Of a DNA stretch of 12,169 bases, positions 1-6,853 are shown one piece after another. Source of the DNA: CAITQP01 sp964387965 (GTDB taxonomy: Bacteria; Patescibacteriota; Minisyncoccia; Phycocordibacterales; UBA9973); contig CAYLXO010000016.1 in assembly GCA_964387965.1 (NCBI GenBank), positions 1 to 12,169 of the forward strand. The letters are read 5' to 3'. Each line of letters starts with the position of its first letter. Position 1 is the stretch's first letter. The notes below the pieces were generated by a model, which saw only the letters and a program-made list of their open reading frames with translations, was not told the DNA's origin and ran no database searches. Position numbers and translations under genes: made by a program.

Positions 1-1760
1 CGCTTATCAAATTGCGCAGAAAGATTACGAGCAAGAACTTCGTCCATAAAACTTGATTTCCCTGCTCCTGATACTCCTGTAATACAGACAAGTCGATTAA
101 GCGGAATATCAATATTTACGTTATCTATATTGTGAATTTTTGCTCCTACGATCTGTAATTTGCCTTTGTCATTTTCACGTCGTTTTTCTGGCAATGGAAT
201 TTTTTCTTCTTCGCGCAAATATGCAAGCGTGCGAGACTTTGATGGATTGCCTTTTGCAGTAAGTAATTTATCTAGCCAATCAGCTACAATAATATTTCCA
301 CCATGTACTCCAGCACCGGGTCCAATATCGACAATGTAGTCGGACGCATAAATAGTATCTTCATCGTGTTCAACAACAACAATAGTATTTCCAAGATCGC
401 GAAGATCTTCGAGTGTTTTTATGAGTCTGTCATTGTCACGTTGGTGAAGTCCAATAGTTGGCTCATCGAGCACATACATAGCACCAACAAGTCGTGAACC
501 GAGCTGAGACGCAAGACGAATACGCTGACTCTCCCCACCTGAGAGAGTATTTGCACGTCTATCAAGACCAAGATAATCCAGACCGACATTAAGCATGAAT
601 TGAAGTCGGTCAGAAATTTCTTTCAAAATTGCTGTTCCAATTTCGCGCTCTTTTGCAGAGAGTTTTACGGTTGCCATAAAACCTGCTGCTTCTCGTACTG
701 TCATTCTTGTAAATTCAACAACATTCTTCCCGCCATTTTTCCCACCCAAAAATACATTGAGTGCCTCTTCGCGAAGTCGAGCGCCTTTACATGTATCACA
801 GACTTCATCTCCAAAGAAATGTTTTGTACCGAGTCCATTACATGTCTGACACGCACCGTACGGAGAGTTGAAAGAAAATAGTCGTGGCTCAATTTCTGGA
901 AATACGTATCCATCTTCCGGACACACAAGCTTTGCAGAAAGAAGTGAATCTTCTTCCGGTGTTACGATACGGATAAGTCCATCGGCTTCTAGAATTGCGC
1001 GCTCGATAGATTCGGCTAAACGCATTTCCATATCTGCAGGTCTATCGTTGAATTCATGTACAGCAAAACTATCAATGAGAATATCTATTTCATGTTTTGC
1101 ATTTTTTGATAAATCTATGCGATCACGCAAATTGTGAAGCTTTCCATCTATACGTACTTTTTCATAACCTTTCGAAAGCATATCGTAAAGAAGTTGGTAG
1201 TACTCACCTTTTCGTCCGCGAACAAGTGGCGCATAAATTTCTATCGGCGCCTCATTCCAAGAAACCCCCATGACTTTCTTTTCTTTTGCTTTTCCGTTTT
1301 TTAAAACTTCTTTTACTTTCTTCAAAACGAAATCTGCAATTTCTTGATTTGAAAGTTTCTTGACTTCGAGCCCTGATATTGGAGAAAACGGACGGCCAAT
1401 ACGTGCATAAAGCACACGAAGATAGTCGTAAATTTCTGTAATAGTTGCAACTGTTGAACGCGGGTTGTTTGAGCGAGACTTTTGATCAATCGAAATTGCG
1501 GGTGAAAGTCCTGTGATTTCATCCACATCTGGCTTTGGCATTTGTTGCAAAAACTGTCGCGCGTATGAAGAAAGTGACTCAACATACCGGCGTTGTCCTT
1601 CGGCAAAAACGGTATCAAATGCAAGCGAACTCTTTCCAGAACCTGACATGCCTGTAATAGCCACCATCTTATCGCGTGGCATTTCAACATCCACGTTCTT
1701 AAGATTGTGTGTTCGTGCTCCTTTTACTTTTATCCAATTTTGATGATTGTGTTCTTTCAT
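1..1760 (-). CDS. uvrA: UvrA, excinuclease ABC subunit A (C-terminal part beyond window edge)
   Basis: UvrA is the ABC-type ATPase that finds bulky DNA lesions and loads UvrB in nucleotide excision repair. Reading from the ATG at 1760, 586 codons are present. Walker A of the first ATPase is at residues 37-45 (GMSGSGKSS). A UvrB-binding region lies at about 125-265 and includes VRGRKGEYY. The zinc module follows at 280-307, the ABC signature LSGGESQR starts at 406, Walker B is near 430-434 (VLDEP), and the second Walker A is at 562-570 (GVSGAGKSS). The stretch between the zinc module (C307) and the CDTCKGARL segment (C321) is only 13 residues, whereas E. coli UvrA has about 110 there, so the insertion domain is absent. 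The second residue of the first zinc pair is Asp283 (CPED) instead of Cys. The start is chosen because it directly precedes the IKVKGARTHNL strand; no Shine-Dalgarno sequence is visible. The missing part should hold the rest of ATPase II and the second zinc module. Confidence 0.97.
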   Translation of the reverse strand, partial: MKEHNHQNWIKVKGARTHNLKNVDVEMPRDKMVAITGMSGSGKSSLAFDTVFAEGQRRYVESLSSYARQFLQQMPKPDVDEITGLSPAISIDQKSRSNNPRSTVATITEIYDYLRVLYARIGRPFSPISGLEVKKLSNQEIADFVLKKVKEVLKNGKAKEKKVMGVSWNEAPIEIYAPLVRGRKGEYYQLLYDMLSKGYEKVRIDGKLHNLRDRIDLSKNAKHEIDILIDSFAVHEFNDRPADMEMRLAESIERAILEADGLIRIVTPEEDSLLSAKLVCPEDGYVFPEIEPRLFSFNSPYGACQTCNGLGTKHFFGDEVCDTCKGARLREEALNVFLGGKNGGKNVVEFTRMTVREAAGFMATVKLSAKEREIGTAILKEISDRLQFMLNVGLDYLGLDRRANTLSGGESQRIRLASQLGSRLVGAMYVLDEPTIGLHQRDNDRLIKTLEDLRDLGNTIVVVEHDEDTIYASDYIVDIGPGAGVHGGNIIVADWLDKLLTAKGNPSKSRTLAYLREEEKIPLPEKRRENDKGKLQIVGAKIHNIDNVNIDIPLNRLVCITGVSGAGKSSFMDEVLARNLSAQFDK

Positions 1761-1782
1761 ATATATCTTGCGACAGAAACGT

Positions 1783-1805
1783 CCCCCGCAAGTATTCCTT
1801 GGGGG
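1783..1805 (-). promoter_or_regulatory. GC hairpin in the uvrA 5' leader
   Basis: CCCCC at 1783-1787 pairs with GGGGG at 1801-1805, extended by AAG (1790-1792) with CTT (1798-1800) and a two-base GC bulge; the loop is 5 nt. It would lie in the uvrA leader, ending about 22 nt before the start codon. No U-tract follows on either strand, so it is not a normal terminator. It could affect uvrA mRNA stability or translation; that role is inferred. Confidence 0.4.
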
Positions 1806-1820
1806 TATCTATACGTAATT

Positions 1821-1829
1821 ACTATATCA
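1821..1829 (-). promoter_or_regulatory. Probable uvrA promoter (extended -10)
   Basis: On the minus strand TG-A-TATAGT (1829-1821) is an extended -10 box. No good -35 hexamer lies 16-18 bp upstream, which fits extended -10 promoters. Transcription would start near 1814 and give a leader of about 54 nt. No LexA-like palindrome is seen, so there is no sequence evidence for SOS control. Confidence 0.45.
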
Positions 1830-1841
1830 TAACAAGCCTAT

Positions 1842-1869
1842 TTGACGAAACCAATTTCTAATGTAGAGT
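1842..1869 (+). promoter_or_regulatory. Possible promoter for the small plus-strand ORFs
   Basis: TTGACG (1842-1847) is followed after 16 bp by TAGAGT (1864-1869), a 5/6 -35 and a 4/6 -10. Start near 1876 would give a leader of about 22 nt to the ATG at 1898. It lies back to back with the uvrA promoter. The match is modest. Confidence 0.3.
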
Positions 1870-1897
1870 ATATATACATTCTTTTAAATATCGTTTT

Positions 1898-2011
1898 ATG
1901 AAAGTATCAACTTACAAATTGCTACATTTATTTGCCTGGTTAGTTATTTTGGCACTTCTTTTTATGGTCATCCCATCGAATCCACCATTAAGTTTGACGG
2001 CTGGAAACTAA
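1898..2011 (+). CDS. Small single-helix membrane protein, unknown function (37 aa)
   Basis: ATG at 1898 opens a 37-codon frame ending in TAA at 2009-2011. The product has a short positive N-terminus (MKVSTYK), one hydrophobic helix at about residues 8-25 (LLHLFAWLVILALLFMVI) and a short polar tail starting PSNPP. This is the layout of a bacterial small membrane protein with the N-terminus inside. The frame starts 22 nt after a plausible transcription start and its stop is one base before the next possible ATG at 2013. No family is recognised. Short length means it could still be a chance ORF; the clean helix and the position between a promoter and another hydrophobic ORF argue for a real gene. 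Confidence 0.45.
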   Translation: MKVSTYKLLHLFAWLVILALLFMVIPSNPPLSLTAGN

Positions 2012-2016
2012 AATGA

Positions 2017-2274
2017 ATGCTTATGACGTACGCAATTATTGCATCGTTCGCGATGGCCGTTTTATTTTTTTGGATGCGCGTTCAAAATATTCGCGCAAAA
2101 ACCTACAGCCGAAATTCTCGGCTAGAAAATAAACGGAACGCAAAAATCACCGGCATAGCAAGTTTGTTATGCCTAATCATTGGAATCGTACTTCTGTACG
2201 TAAAACTATCTCAAAAACCACCTCCTAAAAATCAAGTGGGGTGGTTATTTTTTTACATCAGTCTTTGCTTGTAG
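2017..2274 (+). CDS. Small two-helix membrane protein, unknown function (85 aa)
   Basis: The frame starts at ATG 2017, with another ATG at 2023. Residues about 5-22 (YAIIASFAMAVLFFWMRV) and 46-66 (ITGIASLLCLIIGIVLLY) are hydrophobic helices separated by a basic loop rich in Arg, Lys and Asn, so the protein is probably a membrane hairpin. It follows the 37-aa ORF by 5 nt and is likely co-transcribed with it. Oddly, the last 20 or so codons run through the bidirectional terminator at 2216-2254, and the stop codon lies 18 nt beyond the U-tract. Most transcripts would therefore end before the stop. Either the C-terminal tail is not biologically meaningful or the mRNA is largely non-stop. No family is recognised. 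A competing 39-codon frame from ATG 2013 encodes a polar peptide and is less convincing. Confidence 0.45.
   Translation: MLMTYAIIASFAMAVLFFWMRVQNIRAKTYSRNSRLENKRNAKITGIASLLCLIIGIVLLYVKLSQKPPPKNQVGWLFFYISLCL
2216..2254. terminator. Bidirectional intrinsic terminator between the small ORFs and uvrB
   Basis: AACCACC (2216-2222) pairs with GGTGGTT (2240-2246), extended inward by CC/GG. On the plus strand seven T follow (2248-2254). On the minus strand the stem is followed by five T (complement of 2213-2217). The uvrB stop codon (2247-2245) sits at the stem edge, so one hairpin serves both converging units. Confidence 0.8.
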
Positions 2275-4347
2275 TGCTTTTATCTCATCGCGTAATATTG
2301 CAGCCGTCTCAAAGTCCAATTCTTTTACGGCGAGTGCCATTTCCTTTTCTTTCATCTTGATAAGTTTTGAAAATCCCTTTCCCCCTTTAAGTGAAAGTGC
2401 CGCCATATCATATGCAAGTGAAGTTGAAAGTGCTTTTTCATGTTCACTTTCAAGTTCTTGTGCAATATCTTTAATTGCTTTTTTGATTGTCTTTGGAGTG
2501 ATACCATGCTTTTTGTTGTACGCCATCTGTACTGCACGACGACGGTTAGTCTCATTTACAGCTCGTTCGAGTGAGCCTGTCATCACATCTGCATACAAAA
2601 TGACACGTCCATCCACGTTACGAGCCGCACGCCCGATAGTTTGAATAAGCGATGTCTCACTACGCAAAAATCCCTCCTTGTCTGCATCAAGAATTCCAAT
2701 AAGCGAAACTTCTGGCAAATCGAGTCCTTCACGAAGAAGGTTTACCCCAACAAGCACATCAAATTCTCCTTTTCGAAACTGCGTCAAAATTCGAATACGA
2801 TCAATCGTTTTTATTTCGCTATGCAAATATTCAGCTTTTATTTTTTTGCCCGCCTCGGCTCCGCCTTGGCGAGACGGGTCTTTCAAGTAAGCTGCCAAAT
2901 CTTCAGCCATTTTCTTTGTAAGCGTTGTCGCAAGAACACGATCTCCTTTTTTTACCGTAGTAATTGCCTCGCTGATAAAATCCTGAATTTGTCCACCATA
3001 CTTACCCCCGCCTCGCGTCGACGAGTCTCCGCGAGTCGAGGCGGGCTTTTCTGTTATTGGTCGAATTGAGATTTCTGGATCTATAAGCCCAGTCGGGCGG
3101 ATAATCTGCTCAACAATTTGCTCGCTCATCTCTTTTTCACGGTCTGCAGGTGTTGCTGAAACATAAATTGTCTCAGCTGTACGCTCTTCGAATTCTGGGT
3201 ATTTAAGTGGACGGTTGTCGCAAGCACTTGGCAGGCGGAAACCAAATTCAACAAGATTTTTTTTACGCGCTTGATCCCCTGCAAACATTCCTTGAACTTG
3301 TGGAAGTGTTACATGTGATTCATCAATGATTGTAAGAAAATCTGGTTTGCCATCTTTTGTTTTTGGGAAATATGAAAGAAGCGTTTCTGGTGCTTCTCCT
3401 GCAGATTTCCCAGAGAGATGCCGTGAGTAATTTTCGATACCATTGCAGTACCCCACCTCCTTTATCATCGCAAGATCGTAATTTGTTCTACGCTTGAGTC
3501 GCTCTGCCTCAAGTAGTTTGCCTTCTTTTTCAAATTTCTTTAGCTGTTGCATGAGTTCAGCTTTAATTGATTTGATTGCTCGCTCTTGTTGCGCATCATT
3601 TGTAATGAAATGTTTTGCTGGAAAAATGAATATTGTTTTCTCTTCTCCGATTACATGAGACGACACAGGATCTACTTTTAATATTTTTTCTACACCTGTC
3701 GTACCGAAATGAATCTGATATGTGACAGTCTCTGAGACCGGCATTATTTCTACCTTGTTTCCAACACTACGGAATGTTCCAGGTTCAAGATCTGCATTTG
3801 TACGACTAAAAAATATTTCTACAAGTTTACGCATGAGTGTAGTTCGGTCGATTTCATCACCTACTGCAATTTTCATATTTACTTTTTCGTACTCTTCAGG
3901 ACTACCCAAACCGTAAATACAAGATACTGATGCAACAATAATCACATCGCGGCGTGAAAGGAGCGCCTGTGTTGTCGCGTGTCGAAGTCGCTCAATTTCT
4001 TTGTTTATCTGCGCATCTTTTTCAATGTACGTGTCAGAAACTGGTAAATATGCTTCTGGCTGATAATAGTCATAATACGATACGAAATAATGCACCGCAT
4101 GAGATGGGAAAAATTCGCGAAATTCTTGTGCAAGTTGCGCTGCGAGAGTTTTGTTGTGTGCAATGACGAGAGTTGGCTTCCCATATGATTCAATCACATT
4201 TGCCATTGTAAATGTCTTTCCAGTGCCGGTAGCACCAAGAAGGGTCTGCTTACGCATCCCTTTTTTAAGCCCAGCCATTAGGCCTTTGATTGCTTCTGGC
4301 TGGTCTCCAGCTGGCTTGTATTCACTTACTAATTTAAATGTTCCCAT
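2245..4347 (-). CDS. uvrB: UvrB, excinuclease ABC subunit B
   Basis: UvrB is the helicase-like damage verifier that takes DNA from UvrA and recruits UvrC. Walker A is GATGTGKT at residues 38-45. The beta-hairpin region YYDYYQPEAYLP is at about 91-102, the Walker B box DESH at 342-345, helicase motif VI QTIGRAARN at 569-577, and the C-terminal UVR motif at about 661-695. The start at 4347 (MGTFKLVSEYKPAGDQP) matches the family N-terminus. An in-frame ATG at 4371 would add eight unsupported residues. It overlaps the DUF1653 stop by 14 bp, suggesting coupled translation. At 700 aa it is longer than typical UvrB (about 660-675 aa). The excess includes two low-complexity segments in the C-terminal helicase domain, residues 435-447 and 490-500, each encoded by a GC-rich palindrome. 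All catalytic motifs are intact, so it is probably functional. Confidence 0.97.
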   Translation of the reverse strand: MGTFKLVSEYKPAGDQPEAIKGLMAGLKKGMRKQTLLGATGTGKTFTMANVIESYGKPTLVIAHNKTLAAQLAQEFREFFPSHAVHYFVSYYDYYQPEAYLPVSDTYIEKDAQINKEIERLRHATTQALLSRRDVIIVASVSCIYGLGSPEEYEKVNMKIAVGDEIDRTTLMRKLVEIFFSRTNADLEPGTFRSVGNKVEIMPVSETVTYQIHFGTTGVEKILKVDPVSSHVIGEEKTIFIFPAKHFITNDAQQERAIKSIKAELMQQLKKFEKEGKLLEAERLKRRTNYDLAMIKEVGYCNGIENYSRHLSGKSAGEAPETLLSYFPKTKDGKPDFLTIIDESHVTLPQVQGMFAGDQARKKNLVEFGFRLPSACDNRPLKYPEFEERTAETIYVSATPADREKEMSEQIVEQIIRPTGLIDPEISIRPITEKPASTRGDSSTRGGGKYGGQIQDFISEAITTVKKGDRVLATTLTKKMAEDLAAYLKDPSRQGGAEAGKKIKAEYLHSEIKTIDRIRILTQFRKGEFDVLVGVNLLREGLDLPEVSLIGILDADKEGFLRSETSLIQTIGRAARNVDGRVILYADVMTGSLERAVNETNRRRAVQMAYNKKHGITPKTIKKAIKDIAQELESEHEKALSTSLAYDMAALSLKGGKGFSKLIKMKEKEMALAVKELDFETAAILRDEIKALQAKTDVKK
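2849..2878 (-). repeat. GC-rich palindromic element 1 inside uvrB
   Basis: On the coding strand the 30-bp element has arms CCCGTCTCG and CGAGGCGGG around a core containing GCGGAG. Eight of nine arm positions pair; there is one A:C mismatch. It encodes, with its flanking bases, DPSRQGGAEAG (residues 490-500), between DLAAYLK and KKIKAEYLHSEI. Well-known UvrBs go almost directly from DYLKEAG to the YLHSEI strand. Length is a multiple of three, and base composition is far more GC-rich than the surrounding gene. Confidence 0.8.
3007..3045 (-). repeat. GC-rich palindromic element 2 inside uvrB
   Basis: On the coding strand the 39-bp element has perfect 9-bp arms CCCGCCTCG and CGAGGCGGG, and a 21-bp centre that contains GCGGAG and the self-palindrome CGTCGACG. 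It encodes exactly 13 codons, PASTRGDSSTRGG (residues 435-447), between IRPITEK and GKYGGQIQDF. The common UvrB pattern here is RPTKGQIDDL, so about 19 residues are extra in total. Arms and core match element 1, in the same orientation but a different reading frame. Confidence 0.85.
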
Positions 4348-4654
4348 ACATTGCGTCTCGAATTTCTTCAAGCTTTTGTATGGTAGCAGAGTCTAGGATT
4401 TTTTGAAACCGAGACACACTCTGTCCATTTTTTATTACCATCTCTTTAAACATGTGTAACGGTCGGACATCAAACCATTTCCCTTGTTTGTATACATATG
4501 CTTCATAGAGCGGTCGATAAATAACCATAACTCCATGTGGATCATCATGCATTTCACTATGCATACCAAGATTCACTACTTCATACGCATAGGAATTGAT
4601 TGGGCCATTCTCGTCATGTTTGTAGTGATAGTAAAATCCTTTCTCAATCGTCAT
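4334..4654 (-). CDS. DUF1653 family protein (106 aa)
   Basis: The protein matches the DUF1653 pattern: GFYYHYK near the N-terminus (6-12), YEVVNLGMHSE (24-34), VIYRPLYE (44-51), VRPLHMFKE (63-71) and a closing SRFQKI (81-86). DUF1653 proteins are small, soluble and of unknown function; the conserved aromatic and histidine residues suggest a compact beta fold. The start at 4654 is preferred because it lies 4 nt after the tgt stop codon and directly precedes the family's first motif. An earlier in-frame ATG at 4711 would overlap tgt by 53 nt and add 19 residues with no family match. The 3' end overlaps uvrB by 14 bp, so tgt, this gene and uvrB are very probably on one mRNA. The family sometimes appears fused to or beside other genes, which gives no clear functional clue. 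Confidence 0.88.
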   Translation of the reverse strand: MTIEKGFYYHYKHDENGPINSYAYEVVNLGMHSEMHDDPHGVMVIYRPLYEAYVYKQGKWFDVRPLHMFKEMVIKNGQSVSRFQKILDSATIQKLEEIRDAMYGNI

Positions 4655-4658
4655 AAAA

Positions 4659-5867
4659 TTATTGTTTATAGGTAGCCAAGAATGAATTTTTGAATTCAAT
4701 AAATGTGCCATCCACGATGGCTTGTCGCATCATATCTACAAGGTGTGTGACGAAATAGACATTATGGATAGAAGCGAGTACTCCACCGAGCATTTCTTTT
4801 GCATGAAAAAGATGCGAGACATACGCACGTGTGTAATTTTTACAGGTATAACACTGGCAGTCGCTCTCAATCGGAGAAAAATCTTTTCGATACTGCGCGT
4901 TATCAATGTGCATTTTTCCATTTTTTGTGTACATAGTACCGTTGCGTCCATTGCGCGTTGGTGCAACACAGTCAAATAGATCAACCCCATTTTCTACCCC
5001 TTCAAATAAATCTTCGGGTTCTCCTATCCCAAGCAAATGTCGCGGCTTTCCTTCAGGAAGTTCTTCATTACACCATCGTACAGCGCTATGTAAATCATCT
5101 TTATCAAAAGAACCGCCAATACCATATCCGTCAAAATCCATTTCCGCAAAAAATTGCGCCGATTTTCGACGAAGTTCTTCATCGCGCCCACCCTGAATCA
5201 CACCAAAAAGAGCTTGAAAATTTGCATTGTCTTTTCCTTGATGAAAATCGAGACAACGCTTTGCCCAATTGTGAGTACGTACAAGCGCTTCTTCTTGATA
5301 TCGTCTATCTTCTGTTGGTGAGGTACATTCGTCAAAAGCAAAAATAATATCGGCACCGAGGTTGTGTTGAATCTCAATCGATTTTTCCGGAGTAATATAG
5401 TGAAGACTTCCATCAATATGCGACCGAAATGATACGCCGTCATTTCCGATAGTTGCTAGTCGTGGTACGCCATCATTTGCGCTCGAACGCTCGCTTATCT
5501 GATGCGTAACATCTGCAGGATGTAATATTTTTGAGATTCCTTTTCCATATGCGACGCCTAAAGAAAATACTTGAAATCCGCCAGAGTCTGTCATAAGTGG
5601 TCCACTCCAATTCATAAATGAGTGTAGTCCGCCTGCCTCTTTGACGAGCTCATCACCTGGCTGAAGATATAAATGATATGTGTTGGCGAGCATAACCTGC
5701 GCGCCTAATTCTTTCACCGTATCAGGCATCAATCCTTTTATAGTTGCTTTCGTACCCACAGGAACAAAAGCAGGTGTATTGATAACCCCGTGTGGAGTAG
5801 TTAAAACACCAGCACGTCCAAGTGCTCCCTCAATTTTATGTGAAATTGTAAAATTAATTGCACCCAT
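4659..5867 (-). CDS. tgt: tRNA-guanine transglycosylase
   Basis: Tgt exchanges guanine-34 in GUN anticodons for a 7-deazaguanine base on the route to queuosine. The catalytic Asp94 lies in MTDSGGFQVFSLG and the nucleophile Asp299 in LFDCVAPTRNGRNGT. The zinc site is C337-x-C339-x2-C342 with H368. At 402 aa it is longer than the E. coli enzyme (375 aa), mainly through an insertion of about 30 residues at about 105-143, between FSLG and VSFRSHIDG. The base-recognition loop, usually GGLAVGE in preQ1-using enzymes, reads GGSFDKD at 251-257. No queuosine synthesis gene is in this window. The ATG overlaps the mreC stop by one base (TAATG), and the stop is 4 nt before the DUF1653 start, so translation is probably coupled. 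The enzyme class is certain; the exact base substrate is open. Confidence 0.96.
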   Translation of the reverse strand: MGAINFTISHKIEGALGRAGVLTTPHGVINTPAFVPVGTKATIKGLMPDTVKELGAQVMLANTYHLYLQPGDELVKEAGGLHSFMNWSGPLMTDSGGFQVFSLGVAYGKGISKILHPADVTHQISERSSANDGVPRLATIGNDGVSFRSHIDGSLHYITPEKSIEIQHNLGADIIFAFDECTSPTEDRRYQEEALVRTHNWAKRCLDFHQGKDNANFQALFGVIQGGRDEELRRKSAQFFAEMDFDGYGIGGSFDKDDLHSAVRWCNEELPEGKPRHLLGIGEPEDLFEGVENGVDLFDCVAPTRNGRNGTMYTKNGKMHIDNAQYRKDFSPIESDCQCYTCKNYTRAYVSHLFHAKEMLGGVLASIHNVYFVTHLVDMMRQAIVDGTFIEFKNSFLATYKQ

Positions 5868-6673
5868 TACTGTTCTACTTCAACAAACGAAAGTTCGTTC
5901 ACATTAACTGGAGATGCGAGCAACAATTTCTGAAATGGCTCACGTGCATCAGAAATAATTTTTTGAAATGTAGCAACAACCTTCGGATTGATAGTTTTTG
6001 TCCGCGCAACAACATTTGCACCGACAGAAAAATCATGTGGTGTTGTAACCGTAAAATTTCCTCCTCCTCGACCGATAAGTATTGCATCAAGATGAATAGC
6101 CTTCCCTTCTTCTGATACCGCATCAAGACGAACATCAGTATTTTGTCCACTCGATGAATACATTCGCACAAGAGCAGAATTTGGATATACAGTTTCGACT
6201 GTACCGATCGGTGTTTCGCCATTTGCATAAACTGTTTTCCCTACTTGAATACTTGCCTTCTCTCCTCCATCGATAATGAGCGTGTCATATAACGAGACTC
6301 CAGGTTTTGCAATAATACTTGCAAGTACAAAATGCATTTTGTCAGCACGATTGAGCGTATTCTTCAATTCGTTATTTTCAGCAAGCAACGCAGAATAATC
6401 TGAAAGCTTTGCCTGCATTTCTTCGATACGTGAGGCAAGTGTCTCATTTTCTCGAATTAATGATTTTTTTGTGACTACAACATTCCCCACCGGTTCAAGG
6501 AGCGAACCTGTTGCATCTATAGATTTCACTGAGCCAATTCCAATCATATGCCCAAGATTTCGAACGAGCTCGCGAGTTTTTGGAATGCTAAAAATTACTA
6601 CAAGTAGTAGAAAAAGTATGGAAAATCCAATACGTTTATTTTTATGTGGTGATGGTACGAATTGACGGCTCAT
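5867..6673 (-). CDS. mreC: Rod shape-determining protein MreC
   Basis: MreC is the bitopic membrane protein that links MreB filaments to the peptidoglycan synthesis machinery outside the membrane. The order of parts is typical: a basic N-terminus (SPHKNKR), one transmembrane helix at about residues 15-30, a coiled coil at about 68-110 rich in Glu, Leu and Asn, and a beta-rich extracytoplasmic domain. That domain has the family-like stretches SLYDTLIIDGG (127-137) and GQNTDVRLD (176-184). The length of 268 aa is normal. It lies downstream of mreB in the usual order but is separated from it by a 179-nt spacer with strong secondary structure. Its TAA overlaps the tgt ATG. No mreD, mrdA or rodA follows; the next gene is tgt. 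No Shine-Dalgarno sequence is visible. Confidence 0.95.
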   Translation of the reverse strand: MSRQFVPSPHKNKRIGFSILFLLLVVIFSIPKTRELVRNLGHMIGIGSVKSIDATGSLLEPVGNVVVTKKSLIRENETLASRIEEMQAKLSDYSALLAENNELKNTLNRADKMHFVLASIIAKPGVSLYDTLIIDGGEKASIQVGKTVYANGETPIGTVETVYPNSALVRMYSSSGQNTDVRLDAVSEEGKAIHLDAILIGRGGGNFTVTTPHDFSVGANVVARTKTINPKVVATFQKIISDAREPFQKLLLASPVNVNELSFVEVEQ

Positions 6674-6731
6674 TATTTAATTACGAATTAGAAATTAAAA
6701 TCAAATACAATTACAGAATAACAGATTACAT

Positions 6732-6853
6732 AAAATTCTAAAATCAGATGAGTTCAAGGCACGAGCACAGACTTGTGACTAAACTGTACTAATAGTACAG
6801 CGCGAGAACAGTTTGTGTGAAGTAACACAGAAATTCGCTGATTTTAGAATTTT
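6732..6853. repeat. 122-bp inverted repeat with internal hairpins between mreB and mreC
   Basis: The arms AAAATTCTAAAATCAG (6732-6747) and its exact complement (6838-6853) are 16 bp and perfect. The enclosed 90 nt contains CTGTACT-AAT-AGTACAG (6784-6800, 7-bp perfect stem), a stem of about 7 bp at 6812-6831 closed by GTGT/ACAC, and a 4-bp stem CACA/TGTG (6766-6777). Transcribed, this would form a multibranched, tRNA-like-shaped structure. The right arm touches the mreB stop codon. It may be a regulatory or processing element or a miniature inverted-repeat mobile element; no clear target-site duplication was found. Confidence 0.75.

Noticed and set aside
400..411. 12-bp palindrome CGAAGATCTTCG inside uvrA.
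   Set aside because: Short, without a loop, and of a size expected by chance in 12 kb; no related copy was noticed.
2013..2132. 39-codon ORF from ATG 2013 on the plus strand.
   Set aside because: It encodes a featureless polar peptide and overlaps a frame with two clear membrane helices.
4655..4711. Longer DUF1653 start at 4711.
   Set aside because: It would overlap tgt by 53 nt and adds residues without family match; the ATG at 4654 sits 4 nt after the tgt stop.
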